A DNA stretch of 35,276 nucleotides from an uncultured bacterium (lineage in GTDB: Bacteria; Bacillota; Clostridia; Peptostreptococcales; Anaerovoracaceae). Under the pieces are notes generated by a model, which was not told the origin of the DNA, searched no databases, and saw only the letters and a program-made list of their open reading frames with translations. The position numbers were made by a program, and so were the translations under genes. The stretch spans positions 1 to 35,276 of the forward strand of contig CAJMLH010000018.1 of the NCBI GenBank assembly GCA_905214195.1, written 5' to 3'. Positions 1 through 7,855 of the stretch are shown piece after piece. Each line of letters opens with the position of its first letter. Position 1 is the first letter of the stretch.

Positions 1-71
1 GAATTCCAACGATTATAGCGGCTTTTACCAACTCTTTTTGTCCTATAGGCCTAAATAATCAGCAAACAACT

Positions 72-101
72 AAAAATGCCGGTTTAATTACCGGCATTTT
101 T
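72..101. terminator. Bidirectional intrinsic terminator after minD
   Basis: A 12-bp perfect inverted repeat (72-83 with 90-101) encloses a 6-base loop. It has an A run on its left and a T run on its right, so it can terminate transcription from either side. It abuts the minD stop codon and closes the mre-mrd-min transcript on the minus strand. The 71 bases to its left hold nothing I can identify with confidence. Confidence 0.85.
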
Positions 102-838
102 TATTCTTTATTTTCGAGCAACCTTTTTATCCTTACTGCCATCGCCTTAAAACTCTTAGATATATAAGTGTTTTCCATAGAAACGATGGGAACTCCTAAG
201 TTAGTGGAAACATGTATGTTTTCGTCTTCCTGTATAATCCCCACTATCTTATCTCTTATATTCTTGGTGACTTCGTCAAACGAAGGCGCCTTGCCTGCTT
301 CCATCAAATTCAAATCTATGCGGTTGACTATATAGCATATATTATCGATGCCTTGATCTTCTATGGTATTCTTTACGGTTTCTGCATTTCTAAGAGACGC
401 ATATTCAGGTGTCACCACTATTATGCCCATATCGCAGCCGCCTGTTGCTATTATCATGCCATCATCTATTCCGGCAGGTGCATCTATGATTACATAATCG
501 TACTTACTCTTAAGTTTCTCACAAAGCACCTTTATATGAAGAGGCGTTATCTCTCCATTGGGTTTCTGTGGCGAGGCTGCCATAAAGTACAGTCCGGGAA
601 AAGCCTTTACCTTTACCAAAGCCTGCCTGATGCGGCAAACTCCCGTCAATACATCATTCACATCGTAAACTATATTATTTTCAATCCCAAGATAAAGATC
701 AAGATTTCTAAGACCTGTATCAAGATCTATGAGAACTACCTTATGTCCCTGGCTGACCAAAGTGGTACCTAAATTAGCGGCAAACATTGTTTTACCTGTA
801 CCGCCTTTTCCTGATGCAATTACAATGGCCTTGCCCAT
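101..838 (-). CDS. minD: Septum site-determining ATPase MinD
   Basis: MinD is a membrane-associated ATPase that positions the division site. The 245-residue protein has the deviant Walker A motif KGGTGKT at residues 11-17, the switch-like LIDLDTG at about 38-44 and the hydrophobic VIIDAPAG at about 118-125, all typical of the MinD/ParA family. Its C-terminus (KAMAVRIKRLL) looks like the amphipathic membrane-targeting helix of MinD. I chose the ATG at 838 because an AGGAGG sits just upstream; a longer frame from 907 would lack a ribosome-binding site and run into mrdA. It is the last gene of the cell-shape operon, 16 bases after mrdA. No minC or minE accompanies it in the window, although minC normally precedes minD in the Bacillus mreBCD-minCD cluster. 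The family call is safe; whether it acts on MinC encoded elsewhere is not visible. Confidence 0.92.
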   Translation of the reverse strand: MGKAIVIASGKGGTGKTMFAANLGTTLVSQGHKVVLIDLDTGLRNLDLYLGIENNIVYDVNDVLTGVCRIRQALVKVKAFPGLYFMAASPQKPNGEITPLHIKVLCEKLKSKYDYVIIDAPAGIDDGMIIATGGCDMGIIVVTPEYASLRNAETVKNTIEDQGIDNICYIVNRIDLNLMEAGKAPSFDEVTKNIRDKIVGIIQEDENIHVSTNLGVPIVSMENTYISKSFKAMAVRIKRLLENKE

Positions 839-854
839 GGGTTTCCTCCTGTTT

Positions 855-3602
855 CTACTGCATTTTAGTCGTAAAATCCGCTGCTTCGTATTGACCCTGA
901 AGATCAAGATATTTTCCTATAATTTCTCTTGCTACAGGACCTGCATTATATGAGATACCTCCCTGTACCAGCATAACAACAACGGCAATCTTAGGGTCGT
1001 CGGCCGGAGCCATTGTAACAACCCACGCAAATTCATCGTAGGTATCCTTGTACCGATCTATTTGAGACTGAGTGATTCTGTTTCCGCTTGCCTCTATCAA
1101 TGCATCGTCCACAGCATCGTTTTCAGTCGGATATCTCTCCGGGTCTTCTTTCATCAACTGCTTCATGGCGCTTTCCACTTCTGCCCAAGAAACTCCTGAT
1201 GCTATTGAAGATAAGTGACTCTTAACATATGAGACTTCGTCAACAGGGTTTATATAACCGTCTTTTTCCGCAGTACCGGTCTTTCCTGCAACATCTACCG
1301 GGAAGTTCCTGAAAATCCCCGAAAGTGTTCCTTTTTTCACTACCCTGCGCATTCCCTCGATAACGCTGTCCATATCATCTTTATCTACATTTATGACATA
1401 CGGTTCTTCTTTTTGTGTTTCTCCGATACCCTCTATTCCCTTAACTATGCTGACTTGATTACGAACTCCGTAATTTCCCAATGTGGCAACATAATTAGCC
1501 ATCTGAAGAGGAGTATATGCATTGTCACCCTGTCCTATGGAAATATTAAACTCGTCACCTACAGTCCACTGTGCCTGATTAAAATACGAATATTTACATA
1601 TATCAGTAACTGTTTCTACTTTATCTTCTTCTACTTTTGTTTGTTCTTCTATTCTTTTTATTATTTCGTTTCTTGACGGATTTTCCTCCGTCCAGCTTAC
1701 AATAGTATCTATATCTTTTCTCAAAGATTCTTCATCTTCCGTGACAGATGAAGGCCAATAGTTAACTGCTGTACTGTAAAGATAATACCAAAGAGAATTC
1801 TTTGTTGCTTCCATCTTCCTCTCAGCAGAAGCCAACGGTGTTATCGTTTCATCAAGCTCGATACCGGACTTTTGCCCAAGGCCGAACTCTTTTGCCACTT
1901 CCATCACTTTTTCGATGCTTATATCTTTATCATATCCGAGTGAAGCACCTGTTCCCCAGTCTTTCCCCGTTGCAATACAATAAAAATAATAGTTGCAGGA
2001 ATTTTGAATTCCTGTGGCCATATCCTGCCATCCATGGGTTCCTCTGTAAGTGTTCCATGCACTACATCCCCATGTTCTGTCTCCGACTGTTATGTGACCT
2101 GTATCACGGATTGATTTGTTAGGATCAAGTCCGCACTGCAAAGCGGCTACCGCAGTTACCGGTTTAAAAGTGGAACCCGGCTGTACTGATGCTTTGGTAG
2201 CTACATTATAAAGCGGCGTAGGCGCCAACAAGTCCCTTGGATTGGTGCTTTGAACAGATGCCCAGTCCTCTGTCGAAATCCCCTCTGCAAATATATTAGG
2301 GTCATAATCGGGATAGCTGGCCATTGCAAGCACATCTCCCGTTTCAACATCTATTGCCACGGCTGCACCGGAACCGCAGTTGGCAAACTTACTCATACCG
2401 GTATTGCCGTATTCACCACGGAATACACTTCCGCTGCTTACTGCGTTTATGGCTTTTTCAAGGCTTTCCTCGGCAGTCTTTTGGAGTTCCAAATCTATTG
2501 TGAGATAAACATTTTTGCCGGCAACAGGATCTGTTTCGCTCACTGTGCTTATATAGTCACCTCGACTGTTTACTCTTACGGATTTTATGCCGTCCTTTCC
2601 CCTCAAGTATGACTCCATAGAAGATTCAATACCATCTTTACCTATAAGGTCTGTGGCATTGTATCCTTTCTCTTTTACATATTCTTCATACTGATAATCT
2701 GAAATACTTCCCATATATCCTAACACATGGGAAAGAGTGCTTCCGTTTGGATAGTATCTTACAGTCTCAGAACCGATTTCGACACCTTTAAGGTCTGCCG
2801 CATGCTCTTCTACATAAACCACTGTATCATTGGATACATCTTTTGCTATGGTGCTGGAAAGGTATTTGTTATATCCAAGGGTCTTTATCTCATCCCTTAC
2901 TCTGAAAATCTTACGGGCATCTTCTTCCGAAAGATTTTCATCTATATTGTATTTCTTCCTTAATTTCGCAAATGCCTCATTTGCACTCAAATCAGTATCA
3001 AGCTCATATTTTTCAAGAAATTGCTCCTTATCCGAATCATAAGTATATGTCATGCTCCTTATGTTTATCGGAGGATATACCCCATAGGTAGTCTGAAGTT
3101 CCTCTGCGGCCTCATAACGATCTATATGCGGGTCGATTTCATACTGGTTACGCAATGCGTTAAATGCCTGCTCTGCTGTCATGTCAGAGGGAAAATTCTG
3201 TTTAGAAAGCCATTGGGCTTTTTCGTCATCATATGAATATCTGTATTCTCCTCCCTCTATCACTATAGGGAAGTTATCCACATATTCATCTCCGTTAGTC
3301 TCAAGTATACTTACCAAATTATAACTTGCAGTATTTATTTCCTCTGTTGAAAGACCGCTTATATTAAATGTGACTGTGAAAATCTGCCTGTTGGTAGCTA
3401 TCTCCCTGCCATAACGGTCAAGTATTTTTCCTCTCGGGGCTTCTGTTGTTATTTCCTTTGTATTCTGGCTGTCAGCAGACGCATTCCAAGAATCATGCTG
3501 TATTACTGTCAGCACAAAAAGCCTTATACATAATATAAGCACAAGGATTATAACTAAAGTTAATATTTGATAAAATCTTGAATCAAGTAATCTCTTGTTC
3601 AT
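855..3602 (-). CDS. mrdA: Penicillin-binding protein 2 (elongation transpeptidase MrdA)
   Basis: This is a class B PBP that cross-links peptidoglycan during side-wall elongation with MreBCD and RodA. A membrane anchor lies at about residues 12-34, followed by the dimerisation/pedestal region and the transpeptidase domain. The active-site motifs are visible: STFK (S477-K480), SCN (S535-N537) and KTG (774-776). At 915 residues it is much longer than the roughly 600-700 of most PBP2 proteins. The extra length comes from a duplicated segment in the pedestal (about 132-157 and 196-221, sharing AF..LR..Y.ID) and from insertions after SxN (about 580-680) and after KTG (about 785-855). Its start overlaps the end of mreD by 4 bases, so translation is likely coupled. 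The operon position next to mreBCD supports MrdA rather than the divisome enzyme FtsI. Confidence 0.93.
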   Translation of the reverse strand: MNKRLLDSRFYQILTLVIILVLILCIRLFVLTVIQHDSWNASADSQNTKEITTEAPRGKILDRYGREIATNRQIFTVTFNISGLSTEEINTASYNLVSILETNGDEYVDNFPIVIEGGEYRYSYDDEKAQWLSKQNFPSDMTAEQAFNALRNQYEIDPHIDRYEAAEELQTTYGVYPPINIRSMTYTYDSDKEQFLEKYELDTDLSANEAFAKLRKKYNIDENLSEEDARKIFRVRDEIKTLGYNKYLSSTIAKDVSNDTVVYVEEHAADLKGVEIGSETVRYYPNGSTLSHVLGYMGSISDYQYEEYVKEKGYNATDLIGKDGIESSMESYLRGKDGIKSVRVNSRGDYISTVSETDPVAGKNVYLTIDLELQKTAEESLEKAINAVSSGSVFRGEYGNTGMSKFANCGSGAAVAIDVETGDVLAMASYPDYDPNIFAEGISTEDWASVQSTNPRDLLAPTPLYNVATKASVQPGSTFKPVTAVAALQCGLDPNKSIRDTGHITVGDRTWGCSAWNTYRGTHGWQDMATGIQNSCNYYFYCIATGKDWGTGASLGYDKDISIEKVMEVAKEFGLGQKSGIELDETITPLASAERKMEATKNSLWYYLYSTAVNYWPSSVTEDEESLRKDIDTIVSWTEENPSRNEIIKRIEEQTKVEEDKVETVTDICKYSYFNQAQWTVGDEFNISIGQGDNAYTPLQMANYVATLGNYGVRNQVSIVKGIEGIGETQKEEPYVINVDKDDMDSVIEGMRRVVKKGTLSGIFRNFPVDVAGKTGTAEKDGYINPVDEVSYVKSHLSSIASGVSWAEVESAMKQLMKEDPERYPTENDAVDDALIEASGNRITQSQIDRYKDTYDEFAWVVTMAPADDPKIAVVVMLVQGGISYNAGPVAREIIGKYLDLQGQYEAADFTTKMQ

Positions 3603-4099
3603 CTAAAATACCTGTCTTTGTGATATTTAATCACTCTTTTTATCATAAAAACATAAAGTACGGTAATTACAGCAAGGGAGTAAAGTACAATCCATATCGC
3701 ATGAGAAAACGCATAGGAAAGACCAAGAGGTGTTCCCGCTATTCTATAAAGTCCCCAATTTACAAAATAATAAAAAAAGAACGATACAGCCGACACTATC
3801 CACATGCTTATTATATTCTCTATATTTGCATATTCTCTTAAAATGAGCACAAGTACGGCTACTATCAGAAGTGCAATGGGAGTCGGCCCTATAACATAAC
3901 TGTAGCACGCATCATATATCAATCCGAAAACAGCTCCGTAAACCAAGCCGTACATGTCCTTTTCATATAAAAATGAAAATATTACTACCAGGCAAAGGAG
4001 CAAATTGGGTGTATAACCACCTATACTTATCAGATTAAGCAGTGAAGTCTGTATGAAAAACGCTATGAGGAAAAAGATTCCTGCTTTCCAGTATTTCAT
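3599..4099 (-). CDS. mreD: Rod shape-determining protein MreD
   Basis: MreD is an integral membrane component of the elongasome. The 166-residue protein is highly hydrophobic, with about five predicted membrane segments separated by short loops, which fits the usual MreD length of 160-180. There is little sequence signature to use; identity rests on size, hydrophobic pattern and position directly after mreC (4-base overlap) and before mrdA (4-base overlap). The overlapping starts and stops imply coupled translation of mreC, mreD and mrdA. Confidence 0.9.
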   Translation of the reverse strand: MKYWKAGIFFLIAFFIQTSLLNLISIGGYTPNLLLCLVVIFSFLYEKDMYGLVYGAVFGLIYDACYSYVIGPTPIALLIVAVLVLILREYANIENIISMWIVSAVSFFFYYFVNWGLYRIAGTPLGLSYAFSHAIWIVLYSLAVITVLYVFMIKRVIKYHKDRYFR

Positions 4100-4914
4100 A
4101 TTATCACCGCAACTTTCCTAAGACTTGCAAAATTAACCGAAGGTTCAACAGTTATCTCTCTTATGAGCTTATCACTGTTATATTTTACAGATTTGACACT
4201 TCCTATTTCTATTCCCTCCGGATAATTGCCCATTCCGGAGCTAAGCAATATGTCTCCCTCTGCAACGGTTGAGTTGTCGTCAAGCATATATCCCGACAAA
4301 GTTCCCTTGGAGTTTCCGGAAACTATACCAAGCTGACTTCCGTCTCTTGCCATCTTAAAGCTCATCTTGTCTCCGTTTGAAATAACAGGTTTGACTTTTG
4401 CCCACCCCTCTCCTGCTTCTGTAACGGTGCCTACAAGACCTGATCCGTCGATTACAACACTTCCTGCCGATATCCCCGATTCAGTTCCTCTGTTTACAGT
4501 AAAAACTCCTGTCCAGTTGGAGCCGTCTTTCAGCTTCACATCCGCAGTAACCACATTAAATACTTGCGATGTATAATCGTAATTCAATATTCCGGACAAT
4601 TCCTGAAGCTGTGCTAACTGCTCTTCTGTCAGTTTTGCCTGGGTCAACTCTCTTTCAAGCCTATCTATCTCTTCTTCAAGCTCATCTATTTCCTTTTGTT
4701 TGCTTGCACCCGAAAATATTCCGCCTACTCCGTCTCTTATGCTTCCTCCCACAGAAGAAAAGAATCCGGAAACTTTCGTCACACCATTATTTACAAATGC
4801 AGCAAAAGATTTGTCCCCCGTACCGGTAACCACCGACAGCACAAATATCAGCGTCAGCACTATTAACAACGATATAAGACTGGCTATCAGTTTGTGTTCT
4901 CTAATCCATCGCAT
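4096..4914 (-). CDS. mreC: Rod shape-determining protein MreC
   Basis: MreC is a bitopic membrane protein that links cytoplasmic MreB filaments to PBP2 outside the membrane. The 272-residue product has a membrane anchor at about residues 10-30, a coiled coil at about 72-112 rich in E, L and K (EIDELEEEIDRLERELTQ), and a C-terminal beta-rich domain with the family-like GLVGTV segment. The gene starts 3 bases after the mreB stop. There is no close ribosome-binding site at the start, but purine-rich GAGGAGAGG lies in the end of mreB, consistent with coupling. Confidence 0.93.
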   Translation of the reverse strand: MRWIREHKLIASLISLLIVLTLIFVLSVVTGTGDKSFAAFVNNGVTKVSGFFSSVGGSIRDGVGGIFSGASKQKEIDELEEEIDRLERELTQAKLTEEQLAQLQELSGILNYDYTSQVFNVVTADVKLKDGSNWTGVFTVNRGTESGISAGSVVIDGSGLVGTVTEAGEGWAKVKPVISNGDKMSFKMARDGSQLGIVSGNSKGTLSGYMLDDNSTVAEGDILLSSGMGNYPEGIEIGSVKSVKYNSDKLIREITVEPSVNFASLRKVAVII

Positions 4915-4917
4915 ATC

Positions 4918-5973
4918 TTAATTTTCTGTTCCTCTCCTCTTTGCTTTTCTTGTATACACCTTGAGTTTTTCCACATCTTCAAGACCTTTTCCGGTTCCTA
5001 AAGCTACTGCCTCAAATGAATTTTCGGCTACGGTAACATCCATGTCTGTTTTCTTTTTAATAAGTTTATCAAGGTTATATATATTTCCGCCTCCACCTGA
5101 AAGCATCATACCGTTTTCTGCTATGTCTGCTGCGATTTCAGGCGGTGCCTTTTCAATGGTTGCCTTTACAGCATCAACTACGATGTCCATGGATTCCTGA
5201 AGAGCAATCATCATATCCTTATTGGTAATTTCAAGAGTTTTAGGAAGTCCCGAAATTATATCACGACCCCTTGCATTCATGGTCTTAATAATTTCATTTC
5301 CAAATTCATCTACATCCATACATGCACAGCCTAAGTTTATCTTAAGTTCTTCTGCTGTCTTATCGCCTATAAGCAATGCATGTCGTTTTCTTATATATTG
5401 TACTATTGCATCGTTGAACTTATCACCTGCATGTCTTATTGAAGTGCTGGCTACCACTCCTCCTAATGCAATTATCGCAACATCAGTTGTTCCGCCTCCT
5501 ATATCTGCAATCATGCATCCGGTTGTTCCGTCAACAGGAAGTCCTGCTCCTATAGCTGCCGCCATAGGTTCTTCAAGTATATAAACTTCTGTGGCACCCA
5601 TCTGTCTTACTACTTCTTCCACCGCGCGCTTTTCAACTTCTGTAACGCCTGTAGGAACACCGACTGCCACTCTGTAATTTCTCATTTTTTTCTGCTCCAT
5701 GGCTCTTTCTATAAAAGTCTTGAGCATGTCAGCCGTCTTGTCAAAATCCGAAATAACTCCGTCCTGAAGCGGTCTTACCACCGATATGTTTCTAGGTGCC
5801 TTACCCAGCATTGCTTTAGCATCGGCTCCTACCGCCAATATCTTTGATGTATCTGAATCTACTGCTATAACTGAGGGTTCATTCAATATTATTCCGCTGT
5901 CCTTTACATAAATCAGCGTGTTAGCTGTTCCCAAATCAATACCCATATCTTTTGCCTTAAAAAAACTACACAT
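4918..5973 (-). CDS. mreB: Actin-like rod shape protein MreB
   Basis: MreB is a bacterial actin homologue that organises side-wall synthesis. The protein shows the actin-fold nucleotide motifs: MGIDLGTANT near the N-terminus (phosphate 1), IADIGGGTTDVA (phosphate 2) and MLSGGGGNIYN (adenosine motif). I place the start at 5973 (351 residues) because AGGAG lies 7 bases upstream of that ATG; a start 15 bases further up has no such site. The gene follows radC by 17 bases and heads mreBCD. A cysteine-containing MCSFF tail precedes the usual start of the actin fold. Confidence 0.95.
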   Translation of the reverse strand: MCSFFKAKDMGIDLGTANTLIYVKDSGIILNEPSVIAVDSDTSKILAVGADAKAMLGKAPRNISVVRPLQDGVISDFDKTADMLKTFIERAMEQKKMRNYRVAVGVPTGVTEVEKRAVEEVVRQMGATEVYILEEPMAAAIGAGLPVDGTTGCMIADIGGGTTDVAIIALGGVVASTSIRHAGDKFNDAIVQYIRKRHALLIGDKTAEELKINLGCACMDVDEFGNEIIKTMNARGRDIISGLPKTLEITNKDMMIALQESMDIVVDAVKATIEKAPPEIAADIAENGMMLSGGGGNIYNLDKLIKKKTDMDVTVAENSFEAVALGTGKGLEDVEKLKVYTRKAKRRGTEN

Positions 5974-5990
5974 ATTATTACTCCTCATTT

Positions 5991-6668
5991 TTAGATTTTA
6001 CCCATGGCTCTAAGACTCATATATCGCCCGTCTCCAATAATCAAATGATCTACCACTGTAATTCCAAGAAGTTCTCCGCACTCTACGAGCCTGCCGGTGG
6101 TAGCTATATCTTCCCCGCTTGGCATAGGCTCGCCGCTGGGATGATTATGCACAAATACTATTGCGGCAGCACTCTTCCTTACAGCTTGGCTAAACACCTC
6201 TCTCGGATGAACAATGGTGCTGCTAAGTTCCCCTATGGAAACGGTTTCTACCGATATCACACCGCCTTTGGAATCAAGCAAAACAGCTTTAAACACTTCT
6301 TTCTTAAGCCCCCGCATTTCTTCCATAAAAAGCTTCGCAACATCTTCATCGTCTTGTATTTTCATTCCTTTTTGAACAGGTTTTGAGGCTATTCGCTTTC
6401 CCAGCTCAACTGCAGCCATAATTCTCGCTGCCTTTGAACTGCCTATCCCTTTTATACTCATAAGCTCCTGAAGGGAAGTTTCTCTCAGATAACCTATACC
6501 TGAACTGTCCTGCGCCAATATTTCTTCTGCCAACGCAACAGCAGATTTTTCTCTTGTGCCTGAATTTATAATGAGAGCTATAAGCTCAGCATTGGTCAGG
6601 CGTTCAATCCCTATGGAAAGGCATTTTTCCATTGGGCGTTCATATTCCGGCAATGCTTTTATCTTCAT
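5991..6668 (-). CDS. radC: RadC family JAB-domain protein
   Basis: RadC-like proteins (UPF0758) combine an N-terminal helix-hairpin-helix with a C-terminal JAB/MPN metalloprotease-like domain. The HhH motif IKGIGSSKA is at residues 72-80 and the metal-binding motif HNHPSG.P.PS..D at about 174-187. At 225 residues it is full length. The role is unsettled: the old link to DNA repair is doubtful. It is the first gene of the transcript that continues into mreBCD-mrdA-minD, a conserved arrangement in Firmicutes. An AAAGGAG ribosome-binding site precedes the ATG, and a strong promoter lies about 100 bases upstream. Confidence 0.93.
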   Translation of the reverse strand: MKIKALPEYERPMEKCLSIGIERLTNAELIALIINSGTREKSAVALAEEILAQDSSGIGYLRETSLQELMSIKGIGSSKAARIMAAVELGKRIASKPVQKGMKIQDDEDVAKLFMEEMRGLKKEVFKAVLLDSKGGVISVETVSIGELSSTIVHPREVFSQAVRKSAAAIVFVHNHPSGEPMPSGEDIATTGRLVECGELLGITVVDHLIIGDGRYMSLRAMGKI

Positions 6669-6764
6669 TTTTGCTCCTTTTTTAAATTTTCAAAAAAACG
6701 CAAAATGAAACTCCGGATCATATCCTTAAAGTTTTTCCAAGTCATGTGCCTATTATCGGCTAAA

Positions 6765-6793
6765 ATTATATCATTTTATCGCATAAAGTACAA
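6765..6793 (-). promoter_or_regulatory. Sigma-A promoter of the radC-mre operon
   Basis: On the minus strand a -35 TTGTAC (6793-6788) and a perfect -10 TATAAT (6770-6765) are 17 bases apart. A TGA directly before the -10 adds an extended -10 element. It faces radC, about 97 bases away, and no other minus-strand gene lies between. The 200-base gap between radC and the DUF1540 gene also must hold that gene's promoter, which I could not place. Confidence 0.8.
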
Positions 6794-6869
6794 GTATCGT
6801 ACCCGTAATAATTTGTGAAGTTTCGGTAATAATACTTTTGAGAGCTTAATAAATAAGGAGGGCAATCAA

Positions 6870-7031
6870 ATGGGATGTCAAAAACACCAAACTATAAGAT
6901 GTACTGTTGACCAGTGCAAACATCACGAAAAGACAGAGAATTTCTGTGCTCTTGATTCCATAACGGTTGGAACCCACGAAGCCAACCCTGCCATGGATCA
7001 GTGTACAGACTGCCTGTCATTTGAAAAATAA
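6870..7031 (+). CDS. Small DUF1540-type cysteine-rich protein
   Basis: A 53-codon plus-strand gene begins with ATG after AAGGAGG. The product has six cysteines in a spaced pattern (C3, C11, C16, C26, C45, C48), including a CxxC near the C-terminus (QCTDCLSF), plus CKHHE. This layout matches the DUF1540 family of small, probably metal-binding proteins common in Clostridia. Function is unknown. It is monocistronic, followed by a strong terminator and then sigK on the same strand. The short length is normal for the family. Confidence 0.8.
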   Translation: MGCQKHQTIRCTVDQCKHHEKTENFCALDSITVGTHEANPAMDQCTDCLSFEK

Positions 7032-7050
7032 CTTAATACCCATCGATAAA

Positions 7051-7080
7051 ACAGGTCTCTAAAAAAGAGGCCTGTTTTTA
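7051..7080 (+). terminator. Intrinsic terminator after the DUF1540 gene
   Basis: A 10-bp stem (ACAGGTCTCT at 7051-7060 with AGAGGCCTGT at 7066-7075, one G-T wobble) with a loop of five A is followed by TTTTTA. It lies 20 bases after the stop codon and isolates the small gene from sigK. Confidence 0.88.
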
Positions 7081-7178
7081 TGTTCTTAGTAAATAGGTAC
7101 TTGCATTTTTAATGATTGCCAAGCACCGGACATCTCTTTTATGCATATAGTTTAAATCTATAGAGGGGGTTTACATAT

Positions 7179-7814
7179 ATGAGCACTTCTTTTCCAAATC
7201 CACTTACAGAAAAGGAAGAACAACATTTCGTAAAACTACTTGAGCAGAACGACCCTACGGCAAGGTCCGTACTTATAGAGCACAATCTTCGTCTGGTGGC
7301 GCATATCGCAAAAAAATATACAAGTTCGAGCAACAACCAGGATGATATAATTTCCATCGGCACAATAGGACTGATAAAAGCTGTCAATACATATTCAGGC
7401 AAAAAATCAACAAGACTTGCCACTTATGCTGCAAAGTGCATAGAAAACGAAATCCTGATGAGCATAAGAGCATCAAAACGAATAAAGCAGGAAATTTCCC
7501 TCAGCCTACCCATAGGTGTCGATAAGGATGGTAATGAGATAAGCTTTAATGATATTTTGGGTACCGACACGGATGAAATAGTAGATTCAATTGATCTTAA
7601 AATACAAGTAAGCAACCTAAAAAAGGCATTGAAAGAAGCTCTCACCCAGCGTGAACAAGCTGTAATAACAGCACGATACGGTCTTGACGGAAGCGAACCC
7701 AGACCTCAGAGAGAAATCGCCAAAGACTTGGATATAAGCCGTTCATATGTTTCACGAATAGAGAAGAAAGCCTTGGGCAAGTTGAGAGAATATCTGAAAG
7801 AATGGAAAGAGTGA
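7179..7814 (+). CDS. sigK: Sporulation sigma factor SigK, lacking a pro-sequence
   Basis: SigK directs late mother-cell transcription during sporulation. The 211-residue protein has region 2 motifs LIEHNLRLVAHI, ISIGTIGLIKA and KCIENEILM, and region 4 with QREIAKDLDISRSYVSRIEKKAL, all close to SigK. It begins directly at the segment SFPNPLTEKEEQ, which aligns with the start of mature Bacillus SigK. The roughly 20-residue inhibitory pro-sequence is absent. An in-frame TAG stands 15 bases upstream of the ATG, and the purine run AGAGGGGG lies between them, so no longer product can start in this frame. A pro-less SigK is known in Clostridioides difficile. The gene is intact, with no skin-like interruption, and is convergent with the PBP gene at 7856. 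Confidence 0.92.
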   Translation: MSTSFPNPLTEKEEQHFVKLLEQNDPTARSVLIEHNLRLVAHIAKKYTSSSNNQDDIISIGTIGLIKAVNTYSGKKSTRLATYAAKCIENEILMSIRASKRIKQEISLSLPIGVDKDGNEISFNDILGTDTDEIVDSIDLKIQVSNLKKALKEALTQREQAVITARYGLDGSEPRPQREIAKDLDISRSYVSRIEKKALGKLREYLKEWKE

Positions 7815-7855
7815 CTCTCTGTTTATTTACATCTTGCTATGTGTTTTTTCTGTCT

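Noticed and set aside
2..58. 18 plus-strand codons ending in TAA at the left edge, possibly the 3' end of a gene entering the window
   Set aside because: Too short to judge, and no recognisable motif; the bidirectional terminator that follows is compatible but not proof.
839..907. N-terminal extension of minD to 907
   Set aside because: It overlaps mrdA, has no ribosome-binding site, and the conserved MinD start with AGGAGG is at 838.
7130..7160. CATATAGT upstream of sigK as a sigma-E -10
   Set aside because: No matching -35 at the right distance.
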